From NCBI RefSeq assembly GCF_004367745.1, contig NZ_CP037993.1, positions 4,402,001 through 4,466,000 of the forward strand: DNA of 64,000 nt, written 5' to 3'. Of this stretch, positions 1 to 10,139 are shown piece after piece. Position 1 is the first letter of the stretch, and the number at the start of each line of letters is the position of its first letter. Below the pieces are notes generated by a model, which worked only from the letters and a program-made list of their open reading frames with translations, was not told the DNA's origin and did not search any database. This stretch comes from Herbaspirillum huttiense. Its GTDB lineage: Bacteria; Pseudomonadota; Gammaproteobacteria; Burkholderiales; Burkholderiaceae_D. The position numbers and the translations under genes are program-made.

Positions 1-141
1 GGCACACCAGGCGGCGCTTTGCTGGCGCACGATGGCCAGCAGCGGACGCAGGGTCTCGCGCAGACGCTCATCGCCCGCGCCGGACCGGATGCCGGATCCG
101 GCCTGAGTCTGGACTGCTGCGTTGTCGGTACCGAGGATCAT
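1..141 (-). CDS. N-terminal fragment of next gene in the pil chemosensory operon
   Basis: An ATG at 141..139 opens a frame that stays open to the window edge (47 codons). It starts 15 bases after the pilJ stop on the same strand, so it is probably the next gene of the operon. The visible peptide is Gly/Ala-rich, followed by a helix containing RLRETLRPLLAIVRQQ. In type IV pilus chemosensory operons the gene after pilJ is usually a CheA-like histidine kinase (pilL/chpA) or a methyltransferase. The visible part does not identify which, so no function is assigned. Confidence 0.45.
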   Translation of the reverse strand, partial: MILGTDNAAVQTQAGSGIRSGAGDERLRETLRPLLAIVRQQSAAWCA

Positions 142-156
142 GGAAGCAGCACCGGC

Positions 157-2373
157 TCAGGAAACTTTGACGCGGAAACGCGAGACCGAGCTTTCCAGCT
201 GGCGCGCCGCATCCCACAGTTCTTCATAGAGCGTGGCGACCTGTTCGCGGCTCTGCTCGATGATGTCGTTCTCGCTCAGGATGCCCTGGATCTGCTGGGC
301 CACGCCATTGGCCGAGACCGCCTGTTCGCGGGTCGATACCGCCATGCCCTGGATCAGGTCGGCCAGGCGCTTGGAGACGCTGCGGATATCGGCCAGGGCG
401 CTGCCGGCCGCGTCCGACAGCACGGCACCATCGGTGACGCCATTGGTGGATTTTTCCATGGCCACCACCACGTCGCGGGTATCGGCCTGGATCATGCGCA
501 CCAGCGCGCCGATCTCGCGCGTGGCGGCGCTGGATCGCTCGGCCAGGTGCTGCACCTCCTCGGCCACCACCGAGAAGCCGCGCCCGGCCTCGCCCGCCGA
601 GGCGGCCTGGATGGCGGCATTGAGGGCCAGCACATTGGTGCGTTCAGTGATATCCGAAATCAGGTCGGTGATCTCGCCGATCATCTGCGAGGACGCCCCC
701 AAGCGCTTGATGCGCTCGGAGGTCTCGCGGATCTGCTCACCGATGCCATCCATGGCCTTGACTGCATCTTCCACGGCACGCGCGCCGCGCTCGGCCACCA
801 CCACGGCGTGGCGGGCCACATCAGCGGATTCATCGGCCGACACCGAGATGCCGGTGATCTGGTTGGACATTTCCAGCATGGCCTGGGCGATGCGCTGGAT
901 GCGCCGGGCCTGCGCACGGGCAGCGGCCCCCAGCTCGGTGGTGGTGCCGCGCACGTGTTCGGAACTCCAGGCCACCTTGGCGGCCATCTGCGTGACCTGT
1001 TCGACCAGCCCGCGCAGGGCTTCCACGGTGTAGTTCACGGAATCGGCGATGGCACCGGTGACGTCGTCCGAGACCGTGGTGTGCACCGTCAGATCGCCAT
1101 CGGCCACGCGCTGCAGCTCGGTCATCAGGCGCAGCACGGCAGCCTGGGTCAGGTGATTGGCGCGCATGGCCTTTTCTTCTTCCTGCTGGGCCAGCTGGCG
1201 CTGCAGTTCGGCTTCCTGGCGGCGGGCTTCAGCGGCGGCGGCATTGTTGCGGCTGCTCTGCAATTGCACCAGGGCGATGCCGATGGCGCTGAGCAGGGCC
1301 ATTGCCATGGCGCACAGCACGGCCCAGAAGGTCCAGGAGCGCGCCTTCAGGGCGACACGGTAGGCCTCCTGCAATTCGGTGAGGTGGCGTTTCAAGGTTT
1401 CGTTTTCCATGAACACCAGTTGCTCGGAGCGCTTGGCCGCGATGAAATTCTGCAGGTTGCCGAGGATGCCGGCGATCTGCGGCTGGTACTCGCCAAAGAC
1501 CCGCGTGAGTTCCTGCAGCTTGCTGCGCAGGTCGGCATCGGTGGCTGCGCGCAGGCGCAGCATCTCATTGCCTTCCAGCAGGCTCTTCAACAGGTCGCCA
1601 AAGGCGGTGATGTCCTTGCCGAGCATGAAGGCAGTTTCCGCATTGACGCCGTCGGAGGTGAGGAACTCATTGGAGCTGCGGCCCAGGCGCAGGGTCAGCA
1701 TCACCAGCTGGCTGGCGGCGGCCATCTCGCGCGTGGTGGGCCGGCCCTGCGACTGCAGCATGGCGATCTGCTCGCTCAGATCCAGCATCACGGGCAGCAG
1801 CTGGTTGAGGCGCTTGAGCGTGGTACCGAAACCGGTCAATTCCTTTTCCATGCCGAGGATGGTCTCGGCGGCCAGATCGGTACGACGCCACATGCGGGCC
1901 ACGTTGTCCAGCGCCGGCTTGAGCGCAGGATCGGGCAGGCCGATGTTCTGCCCTTGATACGGACCGCCGCTGCTCAGCAGCAGCAGGCCACGATTGAATT
2001 CGAGCCGGCTTTGCGCCAACTGCACGAAGGCCTGGGGATTGCCCTGGATGGCATTGGGCACGGCCTTGCCAATGCGCTGGGAATGCATCACGAGATCCGA
2101 GGCCAGGTTGGTCTGCAGGGTCGCCAGCAGGTACAGGCGCGCGCCCAGCCACATGAACAGGCACAGGGCCGCCAGCGACAGCGCCAGCACGCCCAGCAGC
2201 ACCCGGGTCTGGGTACGCAGGGAATAACGGTGCAGCCAGGGCAGGCGCAGGCCAGTGCCGCCCTGCCCGGCCGGCCGGCCTCGATCGCCTCCGGCCACGG
2301 CAGCGCTCCCGGTGCCGGACCCAGGGGCGGCCGGGAGCTTCTTTTTCGACAGATACGGCAAGGTCGGTTCCAT
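157..2373 (-). CDS. pilJ: type IV pilus methyl-accepting chemotaxis protein PilJ
   Basis: The 738-aa inner-membrane receptor probably controls twitching motility. A basic, Gly/Pro-rich cytoplasmic N-terminus is followed by a membrane helix near residues 57-80, a periplasmic region of about 260 residues, and a second helix near 347-370. A HAMP-like linker follows ([20 protein letters not shown]), then the chemotaxis signalling domain. The conserved hairpin tip is present as [19 protein letters not shown], followed by [18 protein letters not shown]. Two membrane helices and a long periplasmic segment fit the PilJ family. The gene follows the CheW-like pilI, as in pilGHIJ-type clusters. Confidence 0.88.
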   Translation of the reverse strand: MEPTLPYLSKKKLPAAPGSGTGSAAVAGGDRGRPAGQGGTGLRLPWLHRYSLRTQTRVLLGVLALSLAALCLFMWLGARLYLLATLQTNLASDLVMHSQRIGKAVPNAIQGNPQAFVQLAQSRLEFNRGLLLLSSGGPYQGQNIGLPDPALKPALDNVARMWRRTDLAAETILGMEKELTGFGTTLKRLNQLLPVMLDLSEQIAMLQSQGRPTTREMAAASQLVMLTLRLGRSSNEFLTSDGVNAETAFMLGKDITAFGDLLKSLLEGNEMLRLRAATDADLRSKLQELTRVFGEYQPQIAGILGNLQNFIAAKRSEQLVFMENETLKRHLTELQEAYRVALKARSWTFWAVLCAMAMALLSAIGIALVQLQSSRNNAAAAEARRQEAELQRQLAQQEEEKAMRANHLTQAAVLRLMTELQRVADGDLTVHTTVSDDVTGAIADSVNYTVEALRGLVEQVTQMAAKVAWSSEHVRGTTTELGAAARAQARRIQRIAQAMLEMSNQITGISVSADESADVARHAVVVAERGARAVEDAVKAMDGIGEQIRETSERIKRLGASSQMIGEITDLISDITERTNVLALNAAIQAASAGEAGRGFSVVAEEVQHLAERSSAATREIGALVRMIQADTRDVVVAMEKSTNGVTDGAVLSDAAGSALADIRSVSKRLADLIQGMAVSTREQAVSANGVAQQIQGILSENDIIEQSREQVATLYEELWDAARQLESSVSRFRVKVS

Positions 2374-2501
2374 GGCCGGCGTTCCTATTCCCTCTTTACA
2401 GATCTCGCAGATCTTCTGGATTTCTCAGGTTTTTCTGATTTTCAGGCCTGCAGCTGCAGTGGCTTGCAGAGGCCGCCTCGGCGTCGCTTGCGACACGGCT
2501 G

Positions 2502-3086
2502 CTAGCGGCCGATCTGCAGAAAACGGCTGTCCTGGCTCAGCAGCGACAGGTCCAGTTCATCCCATTGCTGACCACCGCTGTCTTTATAACGTCCGGCAAG
2601 GCCCAGCAAGGGAATTTCCGTATCGTAATTTTTCGATATTTTGGTCATTTCTGTGATGTCACGCAGTCCCAATACCCTTGACACCAGCAAGCCGCATTGC
2701 GGTGCCAGGCCGTGAGCCAGCAGCAGGACGTGGCTGCTGCGGCCGATTTCCTGGGGGACGGCACCGGCCAGGCCCATGAGATCGGCCAGGCCGATCAGGC
2801 TGCCGCGGATGTTGAGCAGGCCGCGAAACCAGTCGCGGGTGGCGGGTACGGGGGTGATGGCAAGGCCGGACAGCGGTACGATCTCGCCGGCCTGAGCCAG
2901 CGGGACCAGATAGCAGTGTTCGCCCATGGCCACCGCCAGGCGGCGCGAGCGCATGCTTTCGTTGTCGGAAGCGGCCATGCGCGCCAGTAGCGAAGCCTGG
3001 AACTGCTCCAGTCCCTCGCGCTCCGGCAGGCCCGGAAAGCTGCGGGCGGCGGGCGCGTTGATGACGAAATCCTTGGTGTGTGGCAT
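2502..3086 (-). CDS. pilI: CheW-like scaffold protein PilI
   Basis: The 194-aa protein has a CheW-like fold. Recognisable pieces are GEHCYLVPLAQAGEIVPL near residue 60, then FRGLLNIRGSLIGLADLMGL, then SHVLLLAHGLAPQCGLLVSRVLGL. Such proteins couple a chemoreceptor to its CheA-type kinase, and the neighbouring gene encodes the PilJ receptor. The start at 3086 (MPHTKDF) was chosen because GAGGG lies just upstream and the family begins near this point; a longer frame extends to 3182. The gap to pilJ is 128 bases. The response regulators pilG/pilH that often precede pilI are not present upstream. Confidence 0.8.
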   Translation of the reverse strand: MPHTKDFVINAPAARSFPGLPEREGLEQFQASLLARMAASDNESMRSRRLAVAMGEHCYLVPLAQAGEIVPLSGLAITPVPATRDWFRGLLNIRGSLIGLADLMGLAGAVPQEIGRSSHVLLLAHGLAPQCGLLVSRVLGLRDITEMTKISKNYDTEIPLLGLAGRYKDSGGQQWDELDLSLLSQDSRFLQIGR

Positions 3087-3534
3087 ACCAGCCCTCATGA
3101 AGCGGTTAAGAAAGGCCATGCCGCCGCACGCTTGCGCGCACGCCGAAGCGGGCCAGCGGCGCGATGGCGGGGCTGGGCTCAATGGACAAGACCGTCGGGG
3201 GAGATGCCGTACAGAGGCCGGGCGGACGTCTGTGCGTCCTGTTATCCGGTCATGCGGGCAAAGCTGGTACTGGAAGAGATTTTACCCAGAAAAGTTCGCT
3301 GCTTTTCCGCCCGGCAAAGACATGGCACCAGCAGGCAGAAAAAAATGATGGGAAAACGCGACGAAAACCGTGACAAAGCGGGAGTTTGATGTAGATCAAA
3401 TCCCGTAAGGCAGGAAAACAGGAGGGTGAGCGGCAACTCCCGGCTAAGGAAGCGCCGCCAGCGTGCCGCCGGGCAAATGGCGGCGGGACGCAATGCCGAA
3501 GCCGTCGGCGGCGGTGCAGGCGATCAGGAAGCGA
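3087..3534. other. intergenic stretch between pilI and rubredoxin
   Basis: No convincing gene lies in these 448 bases. Reading frames here lack family resemblance and a Shine-Dalgarno sequence. The only clear signal is the FNR-type palindrome at 3386-3399. In many betaproteobacteria this is where the response regulators pilG and pilH would lie. Confidence 0.5.
3386..3399. promoter_or_regulatory. perfect FNR/ANR-type box
   Basis: The sequence TTGATGTAGATCAA matches the FNR/CRP-family consensus TTGAT-N4-ATCAA at all ten fixed positions and is a dyad. It could act on pilI-pilJ (minus strand, about 300 bases upstream of pilI) or towards thiD. No good -10 hexamer is seen at class II spacing on either strand, so the regulated promoter is unclear. 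Confidence 0.5.
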
Positions 3535-3723
3535 TCAGATGGCGACCATCTCGAAATCTTCCTTGCGGGCGCCGCATTCCGGGCAGGTCCAGTTGATGGG
3601 CACGTCGTCCCAGCGGGTGCCCGGGGCGATGCCTTCTTCGGGCAGGCCTGCTTCTTCGTCGTAGATCCAACCACAGATCAGGCACATCCAGGTTTTGAAT
3701 TCGGTTTGGCTGCTATTCGTCAC
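3535..3723 (-). CDS. rubA: rubredoxin
   Basis: This 62-aa protein carries the two rubredoxin cysteine pairs: C14-x2-C17-G near the start (MCLICGWIYDEEAG) and C47-x2-C50-G near the end (WTCPECGARKEDFEMV). The four cysteines bind one iron atom for single-electron transfer in the cytoplasm. Typical rubredoxin aromatic residues and the D-W-E/D-D-V-P stretch are present, and the length is normal for the family. It is divergent from thiD, a common arrangement in Burkholderiales. The redox partner cannot be read from the sequence. Confidence 0.95.
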   Translation of the reverse strand: MTNSSQTEFKTWMCLICGWIYDEEAGLPEEGIAPGTRWDDVPINWTCPECGARKEDFEMVAI

Positions 3724-3785
3724 GGCTGACTATCCCTAAAATCAATCAAGTAAAATGCTAAGTCAGCTATCTTAATCTACTCGAC

Positions 3786-4634
3786 GTGCAAAACCAAACT
3801 CCTCCCCTCATCCTCAGCTTCGGCGCAGCCGATCCGGTCGGCGCCACGGGCGTCCAGGCCGATCTCGCCACTTTCGCCGCCATGGGCTGCCACGGTTTGT
3901 CGGTGGTGACGGCTTTGCTCATCGGCGACACCGCCCGCGTCGAAGACGTGCAGGTGGTCGACGTCGACTGGGTCGCCGACCAGGCCCGCGTGATCCTCGA
4001 AGACATGGCCGTGGCCGCCTTCAAGGTCGGTGCGCTGGGCAGCATCGAGAACATCTCGGTGATTGCCGAGATCGTCTCCGACTATCCCGACGTGCCGCTG
4101 ATCCTGGATCCCTTCATCAGCGCCCTGGCCAACCAGGAAGACGAGGATGATCGCCTGATCGCCATCCGCGAACTGCTGATCCCGCAGGCCACGGTGCTGA
4201 TCTGCTCGGCCGGTGAACTGACCCGCCTGGCCGAGACCTGGCGCGAACCCGTGCCGGGCGATGCGCTGGAGCTGGACGCGATGCGCATCATCGAGATGGG
4301 CTGCGAATACCTGCTGGTGACCAATACCCAGACCGACCTGCAGGAAGTGGCCAATTCGCTCTTCGACGAATCCGGCCTGGTGCGCCAGGATGCCTGGCCG
4401 CGCCTGCCAGGCTCCTTCGTCGGTGCCGGCAGCACGCTCTCGGCGGCCATGGCAGCGATGCTGGCCAATGACCTGGAAGTGCCGCTGGCGGCGTCCGAAG
4501 CGCAGGAGTTCACGCTGGCCGCGCTGGCCAATGCGCAGCGCATCGGCATGGGCAAGCTGCTGCCCGACCGCTATTTTTGGGCGCGTGAATCGGAAGATCC
4601 CGCCGATCTGGACGCGCCGCCTTCCATCAACTGA
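3786..4634 (+). CDS. thiD: hydroxymethylpyrimidine/phosphomethylpyrimidine kinase
   Basis: The 282-aa protein is a ribokinase-fold kinase of thiamine biosynthesis that phosphorylates HMP and HMP-P. It has the ThiD opening [20 protein letters not shown], the FKVGALGS segment and the central VPLILDPF strand. In place of the family's usual G-T/S-G-C-T/S anion hole there is [16 protein letters not shown], a slightly diverged catalytic loop. Translation starts at a GTG, with the divergent rubredoxin gene 62 bases away. hemL begins 34 bases downstream on the same strand, so the two are probably cotranscribed. Confidence 0.9.
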   Translation: MQNQTPPLILSFGAADPVGATGVQADLATFAAMGCHGLSVVTALLIGDTARVEDVQVVDVDWVADQARVILEDMAVAAFKVGALGSIENISVIAEIVSDYPDVPLILDPFISALANQEDEDDRLIAIRELLIPQATVLICSAGELTRLAETWREPVPGDALELDAMRIIEMGCEYLLVTNTQTDLQEVANSLFDESGLVRQDAWPRLPGSFVGAGSTLSAAMAAMLANDLEVPLAASEAQEFTLAALANAQRIGMGKLLPDRYFWARESEDPADLDAPPSIN

Positions 4635-4668
4635 TTCACTGCATCCGGACGGTATCGTCCGCACACAC

Positions 4669-5952
4669 ATGACCAAGACCAATGCATCCCTGTTCGCCCG
4701 CGCCCAGCAAAGCACGCCGGGCGGCGTCAATTCCCCGGTACGCGCCTTCCGTTCGGTAGGCGGCACCCCGCGCTTCATCGAACGCGCCGAAGGCCCCTGG
4801 TTCTGGGATGCCGAAGGCAAGCGCTACATCGACTACATCGGCTCCTGGGGCCCCGCCATCGTCGGCCACGCACATCCGGAAGTGGTCAAGGCGGTGCAGC
4901 AGGCAGCTGCGCGCGGCCTGTCCTTCGGTGCACCGACCGAGGCTGAAATCGAGATGGCCGAAGAGATCATCAAGCTGGTGCCTTCCATCGAGCAGATCCG
5001 CCTGGTCTCTTCCGGCACCGAAGCGACCATGAGCGCGCTGCGCTTGGCCCGTGGCGCCACCGGCCGCGACAAGATCATCAAGTTCGAAGGCTGCTACCAC
5101 GGCCACGCCGATTCCCTGCTGGTGAAGGCCGGCAGCGGCTTGCTGACCTTCGGCAATCCGACCTCGGCCGGGGTCCCGGAAGACTTCGCCAAGCACACCC
5201 TGGTGCTGGACTACAACAACGCCGCCCAACTGGAAGAGGCCTTCAAGAATGCCGGCAACGAGATCGCCTGCGTGATCGTGGAACCGGTGGCGGGCAACAT
5301 GAACCTGGTGCGTGCTTCGGATGAATTCCTGCGCACCATGCGCCGCCTGTGTACCGAATACGGCGCCATCCTGATCTTCGATGAAGTGATGTCGGGCTTC
5401 CGCGTGGCACGTGGCGGCGCCCAGGAATTGAACGGCATCGTTCCCGACCTGACGGCGCTGGGCAAGGTGATCGGCGGTGGCCTGCCGGTGGCCGCTTTTG
5501 GTGGCCGCGCCGAGGTGATGAAGCATCTGGCACCGCTGGGTGGCGTCTACCAGGCCGGTACCCTCTCGGGCAACCCCGTGACGGTGGCGGCCGGCATGGC
5601 GACCCTGAAGATCATCCAGCAGCCGGACTTCTACACCCATCTGACGGCCCAGACCCGCAAGCTGGCCGATGGCCTCGCCGCTGCCGCCAAGGCTGCCGGC
5701 GTGAACTTCGCAGCCGATGCCATCGGCGGCATGTTCGGCCTCTACTTCGATGCCAAGGTGCCCACCAGCTATGCCGAGGTGATGCAGGGCGACAAGGAAC
5801 GCTTCAACCGCTTCTTCCACAAGATGCTGGATGCGGGCGTGTACTTCGCGCCTTCGGCCTTCGAGGCCGGCTTTGTTTCGGCCCAGCACAGCGATGCCAT
5901 CATCGAGGAAACCATCGCCGCTGCGGCCAAGGCCTTCACCGAACTGGGCTGA
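4669..5952 (+). CDS. hemL: glutamate-1-semialdehyde 2,1-aminomutase
   Basis: The 427-aa PLP enzyme converts glutamate-1-semialdehyde to 5-aminolevulinate, the first committed intermediate of haem synthesis. Class III aminotransferase hallmarks are visible: [15 protein letters not shown] near 115-128, [17 protein letters not shown] near 141-157, [11 protein letters not shown] near 238-247, and the PLP lysine K266 in [10 protein letters not shown]. The start at 4669 gives the usual N-terminus ([21 protein letters not shown]); the frame is open further upstream but overlaps thiD. Length is standard. Confidence 0.97.
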   Translation: MTKTNASLFARAQQSTPGGVNSPVRAFRSVGGTPRFIERAEGPWFWDAEGKRYIDYIGSWGPAIVGHAHPEVVKAVQQAAARGLSFGAPTEAEIEMAEEIIKLVPSIEQIRLVSSGTEATMSALRLARGATGRDKIIKFEGCYHGHADSLLVKAGSGLLTFGNPTSAGVPEDFAKHTLVLDYNNAAQLEEAFKNAGNEIACVIVEPVAGNMNLVRASDEFLRTMRRLCTEYGAILIFDEVMSGFRVARGGAQELNGIVPDLTALGKVIGGGLPVAAFGGRAEVMKHLAPLGGVYQAGTLSGNPVTVAAGMATLKIIQQPDFYTHLTAQTRKLADGLAAAAKAAGVNFAADAIGGMFGLYFDAKVPTSYAEVMQGDKERFNRFFHKMLDAGVYFAPSAFEAGFVSAQHSDAIIEETIAAAAKAFTELG

Positions 5953-6043
5953 GGCTGGTGCGGGCATTTCCGGTGGCGCCTGGCCGTTCCCGGAAACGCC
6001 CGCTGCACGGTGGGTCCAGGGCGATATGAAGGTTCTGGACATG

Positions 6044-6070
6044 AAAAAAGGACGCCGAGGCGTCCTTTTT
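6044..6070. terminator. bidirectional intrinsic terminator between hemL and erpA
   Basis: The GC stem GGACGCC/GGCGTCC is flanked by an A-run on one side and a T-run on the other. It can therefore end transcripts of both convergent genes, hemL and erpA. Confidence 0.9.
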
Positions 6071-6116
6071 CTTCATCTCCCCGCAAAGCTGCGCCAGGCG
6101 GGGAGTCTGGCAGCGC

Positions 6117-6482
6117 TTACACCGAGAACGAAGAGCCGCAACCGCAAGTGGTCGTGGCGTTCGGGTTCTTGATGACGAATTGCGCGCCTTCCAGGTCGTC
6201 CTTGTAGTCGATTTCGGCGCCCACCAGGTACTGGTAGCTCATCGAGTCGATCAACAGCTGGACGCCGTTCTTGCTCATGGTGGTGTCGTCTTCGTTGACG
6301 ATTTCATCAAAGGTGAAACCGTACTGGAAACCCGAGCAACCGCCGCCCTGCACGAAGACGCGCAGTTTCAGGTCGGGATTGCCTTCTTCCTCGATCAGCT
6401 GGGCCACCTTGGCGGCTGCGCTGTCGCTGAAGTTGATCGGGGCGGGCATGTCGGTTTGTTGCAGTTCGGCTACGGCATTCAT
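6117..6482 (-). CDS. erpA: iron-sulfur cluster insertion protein ErpA
   Basis: This 121-aa A-type carrier delivers Fe-S clusters to apoproteins. The three conserved cysteines are C49 ([11 protein letters not shown]), C113 and C115 (TTCGCGSSF). The spacing and length match ErpA. A perfect -10 hexamer TATAAT lies on the minus strand at 6535-6540, in the short gap after the bactofilin gene, so erpA probably has its own promoter; its -35 is weak. The start is preceded by CAGGAG. Confidence 0.95.
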   Translation of the reverse strand: MNAVAELQQTDMPAPINFSDSAAAKVAQLIEEEGNPDLKLRVFVQGGGCSGFQYGFTFDEIVNEDDTTMSKNGVQLLIDSMSYQYLVGAEIDYKDDLEGAQFVIKNPNATTTCGCGSSFSV

Positions 6483-6555
6483 TTCGGACTCCTGCTGGGC
6501 TTGAGGCGGATCAATACATTAGATCAACAAAGCCATTATAAGCGCTTGCGGATTT

Positions 6556-6951
6556 TCATGCTTCCGACGATGCAGCCAGCTTCAGCACCGGCGTCTCGAC
6601 CTGCTGGTCATGGCTGAGCTTGCCGGACACCAGTGCCCCGCCGTGCATCTCCAGCGCCTTGTAGAAGACGTTGCCGGTAATGCGAGCCTTGGGCTGCAGC
6701 TCCAGCAGTTCGGTGGAGTGGACATCGCCGACGATCTCGCCGTTGACGATCAGGTGTGCCGCGCGCACCTCGCCGACCACCTTGGCGTGCTCGGAGATGA
6801 CCAGCACGCTGGGCTGGCCGGTTTCGGCGTTGATGTTGCCGGTAATGGCACCGTCAATGCGCAGGCCGCCCTTGAAGCCGACGTCGCCCGTGATGCTGGT
6901 GGACATGCCGATCAGGCTGTCGATCGTGCTTTTGGTCTTGCGTGTAAACAT
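6556..6951 (-). CDS. bactofilin family protein
   Basis: The 131-aa protein has the bactofilin (polymer-forming cytoskeletal) pattern of short hydrophobic beta-helix rungs: SITGDVGFKGGLRIDGAITGNI, VVGEVRAAHLIVNGEIVGDV, LELQPKARITGNVFY. Bactofilins assemble filaments at the membrane and affect cell shape or polar organisation. It is the second gene after argC in a compact minus-strand run and starts 9 bases after the DUF6776-like gene. The specific role in this organism is unknown. Confidence 0.93.
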   Translation of the reverse strand: MFTRKTKSTIDSLIGMSTSITGDVGFKGGLRIDGAITGNINAETGQPSVLVISEHAKVVGEVRAAHLIVNGEIVGDVHSTELLELQPKARITGNVFYKALEMHGGALVSGKLSHDQQVETPVLKLAASSEA

Positions 6952-6960
6952 GGAATCACC

Positions 6961-7692
6961 TCACAGATCTACCGACTGCTGGGCACGCACCTGGCCGCGG
7001 TCGAGAACTCGGACTGCCACCGACTTCACGATGGCACCTTCGGGAATGGTCAGCAGGCCTTCGACCCGCTGGTAATACTTGAATGCGAGCCGATAGCGCG
7101 CCTGGTCAGCGGAATTGCCTTCCGGGAAGTTGATGGTAACACCTTTGCCGCCCTGCACCATATTGACACTAAGCTGCAGGTTTCCTGCAAACTGTTGCGT
7201 TCCCCCACCACCTTGCATGACCAGCACGCGATAGCGCAGCTGGTTGGGCGCGGCCTGTTCGGCCTTGAAGCGCTGGATGGTGATGCCGGGTGCGCCCAGG
7301 TTGGTCGGCAGCAGGCTGTCGAAGAAGGCCAGATCTTCCTTCTGGCGGTTGATTTCCGCCTCCATGTTCTTGACCTGGGTCGCCAGCGTGGCTTGCGCCG
7401 TTTGGGCAATCTTCAGTTCATTCTGCGACGCGTTGGCGGCAGATTGCAAGCGCTCATTTTCCGCGGTCAGCTTCTTGACCTGTTCGCTCAGCTGCTCGAT
7501 CTGCTCGCCGGCATCGCCATGCAGACCGGGCAGGTTGTTGCGGCCAAGCTGGTAAGTCCAGACCGCCGCCGCCGCTCCCACAGCCACCACCGCTGTCCAC
7601 AACAGGATCAGCAGCGGTAGCGGCAGGTGGCGCTTGATGGTCATCTTCGGCGCAGAAATCGTCATGCGCCGACGCCACAAGCGGTACTTCAC
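6961..7692 (-). CDS. DUF6776-like single-pass membrane coiled-coil protein
   Basis: The 243-aa protein starts at a GTG (VKYRLWRRR) whose codon overlaps the argC stop in a GTGA junction, suggesting translational coupling. A basic N-terminus is followed by a membrane helix near residues 24-47. A coiled coil follows near 60-120 ([20 protein letters not shown]), then a beta-rich C-terminal domain with [15 protein letters not shown]. This layout matches my memory of the DUF6776 family near bactofilin genes in Burkholderiales. Alternative ATG starts lie at 7665 and 7644. A topological link to the bactofilin is plausible but unproven. Confidence 0.75.
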   Translation of the reverse strand: MKYRLWRRRMTISAPKMTIKRHLPLPLLILLWTAVVAVGAAAAVWTYQLGRNNLPGLHGDAGEQIEQLSEQVKKLTAENERLQSAANASQNELKIAQTAQATLATQVKNMEAEINRQKEDLAFFDSLLPTNLGAPGITIQRFKAEQAAPNQLRYRVLVMQGGGGTQQFAGNLQLSVNMVQGGKGVTINFPEGNSADQARYRLAFKYYQRVEGLLTIPEGAIVKSVAVRVLDRGQVRAQQSVDL

Positions 7693-8726
7693 GGCAGGAC
7701 CGGGACCTGCTGCAGGCCGCTGGTTTCTTCCAGACCGAACATCAGGTTCATGCACTGCACGGCCTGGCCGGAAGCGCCCTTGACCAGGTTGTCCTGGACC
7801 ACCAGCACCACCACCGTGTCGCCATTGTCCGGACGATGCACAGCCAGGCGCAGCATGTTGGAAGCGCGCGTGGTGCGGGTCTCGGGATGCGAACCGAAGG
7901 GCAGCACGTCGACGAAGGGCTCGTCCTTGTAGGCGTCTTCGAACAGGGCCTGCAGGGCGGCGTTGTCGATGTCCTTGGTCAGGCGGGCGTACAGGGTGGA
8001 ATGCATGCCACGGATCATCGGCACCAGGTGCGGCGTGAACAGCAGGCCGACCTTGTCGCTGGTCAGGTGCGACAGGCGTTCGATGGTTTCGGGCGAGTGG
8101 CGATGGCCGGAGACGCCATAAGCCTTGAAGTTGTCCGAGGCTTCCGAGAACAGCAGGCTCAGCTCCGCCTTGCGGCCGGCACCGGAGACACCGGACTTGC
8201 AGTCGGCGATCAGGTGCGAGGCATCGATCACGCCGGCCTTCAGCAGAGGTGCGAAGCCAAGCTGCATGGTGGTCGGATAGCAGCCCGGATTGCCCACCAC
8301 GCGCGCCTTGCGGATGGCCTCACGGTTCAGTTCGGGCAGGCCGTAGGCGGCTTCCTTGAGCAGGTCGGTGCAGCTGTGCGGCAGCTTGTACCACTTCTCG
8401 AACGCGGCCACATCCTGCATGCGGAAGTCCGCGGCCAGGTCGATCACCTTCACGCCGGCGGCCACCAGTTCCGGGGCCTGGGCCATGGCCACGCCATGGG
8501 GGGTGGCGAAGAAGACCACGTCGCAGTCGGTCAGGCGCGCCTTGTCGGGCGAGGAGAAGGCCACATCGACGCGGCCGCGCAGGGAGGGATACATCTCGGA
8601 TACCGGCATGCCGTCTTCCTTGCGCGAGGTCACGGCCTCCACCCGGGCTTGCGGGTGAGTCGCAAAAATACGCAGCAATTCGACGCCGGTGTAACCGGTT
8701 CCGCCAACGATACCTACCTTGATCAT
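7689..8726 (-). CDS. argC: N-acetyl-gamma-glutamyl-phosphate reductase
   Basis: The 345-aa enzyme carries out the third step of arginine synthesis, the NADPH-dependent reduction of N-acetylglutamyl phosphate. It has the Rossmann start [19 protein letters not shown] and the catalytic cysteine C149 in [14 protein letters not shown]. The GVSGAGRKA and SGHRHSPE segments of the family are also present. AAGGAACAG precedes the ATG at 8726; a frame open further upstream lacks family sequence. It lies downstream of rpsI, separated by a terminator and a probable own promoter. Confidence 0.96.
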   Translation of the reverse strand: MIKVGIVGGTGYTGVELLRIFATHPQARVEAVTSRKEDGMPVSEMYPSLRGRVDVAFSSPDKARLTDCDVVFFATPHGVAMAQAPELVAAGVKVIDLAADFRMQDVAAFEKWYKLPHSCTDLLKEAAYGLPELNREAIRKARVVGNPGCYPTTMQLGFAPLLKAGVIDASHLIADCKSGVSGAGRKAELSLLFSEASDNFKAYGVSGHRHSPETIERLSHLTSDKVGLLFTPHLVPMIRGMHSTLYARLTKDIDNAALQALFEDAYKDEPFVDVLPFGSHPETRTTRASNMLRLAVHRPDNGDTVVVLVVQDNLVKGASGQAVQCMNLMFGLEETSGLQQVPVLP

Positions 8727-8877
8727 GTCTGTTCCTTGCGAGAAAAGGCGAAGAGAAAACGCCATGGCGGACGAGCGCCGGACGCGCGTGCATGGCACGC
8801 TGAAAAGCGGTCAATTTTAGCAGGAGAATATTTCCCGCTGATTTCCGCTCGGACAGTAATTTCCGCAAATAGCCGAA

Positions 8878-8907
8878 ATTATCGTCACACTACGAGACGT
8901 TGCGCAA
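8878..8907 (-). promoter_or_regulatory. candidate argC promoter
   Basis: On the minus strand TTGCGC (8907-8902) is followed after 18 bases by GATAAT (8883-8878). It lies about 150 bases upstream of argC, beyond the rpsI terminator. Confidence 0.45.
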
Positions 8908-8941
8908 GCAAGCCACACCTGCAGCGGCAACGCATAAAAGC

Positions 8942-8974
8942 AAAAAGCCGCCGGCACAGATGCCGACGGCTTTC
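8942..8974 (-). terminator. intrinsic terminator after rpsI
   Basis: In the minus-strand direction the inverted repeat AAAGCCG-t-CGGCA / TGCCG-g-CGGCTTT ends in a T-run. It lies about 20 bases after the rpsI stop. Confidence 0.85.
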
Positions 8975-8991
8975 CGTAATGCAAGAAACGA

Positions 8992-9384
8992 TTAACGCTT
9001 CGAGAATTGCTTTGCGCGACGTGCCTTGCGCAGACCAACCTTCTTACGTTCGACTTCACGCGCGTCACGGGTGACGAAGCCTGCGTTCGACAGAGCCGAC
9101 TTCAGGCCGGCGTCGTAGTCGATCAGGGCGCGGGTGATGCCGTGGCGAACAGCGCCGGCCTGGCCGGATTCGCCGCCACCGTGGACGTTCACCTTGATGT
9201 CGAAACGCTCGACGTTGCCGGTCAGTTCCAGCGGCTGACGGATCACCATCAGGCCGGTTTCGCGGGAGAAGTACTCAGCGGCGGGCTTGCCATTGACGAT
9301 GATGTTGCCCGAACCTGCCTTGATGAAAACACGCGCCACTGCACTCTTGCGACGGCCGGTTCCGTAATTGTAGTTACCGATCAT
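8992..9384 (-). CDS. rpsI: 30S ribosomal protein S9 (uS9)
   Basis: The 130-aa protein has the uS9 signature: [20 protein letters not shown] at the start, a [19 protein letters not shown] core and the basic tail [19 protein letters not shown] that reaches the ribosomal P site. It begins 9 bases after rplM, the universal rplM-rpsI operon. Confidence 0.98.
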   Translation of the reverse strand: MIGNYNYGTGRRKSAVARVFIKAGSGNIIVNGKPAAEYFSRETGLMVIRQPLELTGNVERFDIKVNVHGGGESGQAGAVRHGITRALIDYDAGLKSALSNAGFVTRDAREVERKKVGLRKARRAKQFSKR

Positions 9385-9393
9385 GTCTGTTCC

Positions 9394-9822
9394 TTAGAGG
9401 GCGAGGGGTTTCGGTTGCTGCGCGGCGTGCGGATGGTTGCCATCTGCATAAACCTTCAGCTTCTTGATCATGGCGTAGCCCAGCGGACCCTTGGGCAGCA
9501 TGCCCTTGACGGCCTTCTCCAGCGCACGGCCGGGGAAACGCTGTTGCATCTTCAGGAAGTTGGTTTCGTAGATGCCGCCCGGATAACCGCTGTGGCGGAA
9601 ATAGGTCTTCTCAGTGGCCTTGGTGCCGGTCACGCGCAGCTTGCCTGCGTTGACGACGACGATGAAGTCACCGGTATCGACGTGCGGAGTGAATTCGGGT
9701 TTGTGCTTGCCGCGCAGTCGGAGTGCCACTTCGCTGGCAACACGTCCGAGGACCAAGTCCGTCGCGTCAATCACGAACCACTCGCGCTGAACCTCATGGG
9801 CTTTAGCGGAAAAGGTCTTCAT
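9394..9822 (-). CDS. rplM: 50S ribosomal protein L13 (uL13)
   Basis: The 142-aa protein has the L13 features [19 protein letters not shown], the [22 protein letters not shown] core and the [24 protein letters not shown] end. It is the first gene of the rplM-rpsI operon. A strong promoter lies about 140 bases upstream, giving a long 5' leader. L13 autoregulates this operon in some bacteria, but no known binding element is recognised here. Confidence 0.98.
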   Translation of the reverse strand: MKTFSAKAHEVQREWFVIDATDLVLGRVASEVALRLRGKHKPEFTPHVDTGDFIVVVNAGKLRVTGTKATEKTYFRHSGYPGGIYETNFLKMQQRFPGRALEKAVKGMLPKGPLGYAMIKKLKVYADGNHPHAAQQPKPLAL

Positions 9823-9962
9823 GTTTGACTTTCTCTATCAGTATATAAACGCTCAAATGGCGGTTCCGCTCATGCGGGCCAGCCGGCGGATGCCTGCTGT
9901 CCTGGGTACTTCGCTTCGCGGACTCATCCTTTTATCTTCCCGAGCGCATGGGAAAGCCGGCA

Positions 9963-9992
9963 AGTATAGCCTTTTCAAGGACTTAGCGTCAA
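9963..9992 (-). promoter_or_regulatory. rplM-rpsI promoter
   Basis: On the minus strand TTGACG (9992-9987) is followed after 18 bases by TATACT (9968-9963). This leaves a leader of about 135 bases before rplM. Confidence 0.7.
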
Positions 9993-10107
9993 AAGGTTTC
10001 GGGGGATTGTGGCGCCGATCCGGCGATTTGCCGGGGTTTTCTTGCTGGAAGACGGAATTTCGTTGCCGCTGGCACAACTTTGCGCGGGGCCTGGCCAGAA
10101 AAAAGAC

Positions 10108-10139
10108 AAAAAAAACCCGGACACTGAGGTTCCGGGTTT
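10108..10139 (-). terminator. intrinsic terminator of the small RNA
   Basis: On the minus strand the stem AAACCCGGA/TCCGGGTTT has a 9-base loop and runs into eight Ts. It sits upstream of the rplM promoter and cannot belong to any annotated gene, because the next gene upstream is on the plus strand. Confidence 0.85.

Noticed and set aside
19-2505. 828-codon plus-strand frame opposite pilJ
   Set aside because: It is a GC-driven shadow of pilJ; His/Gly-rich composition, no domain, and the minus frame is an unmistakable chemoreceptor.
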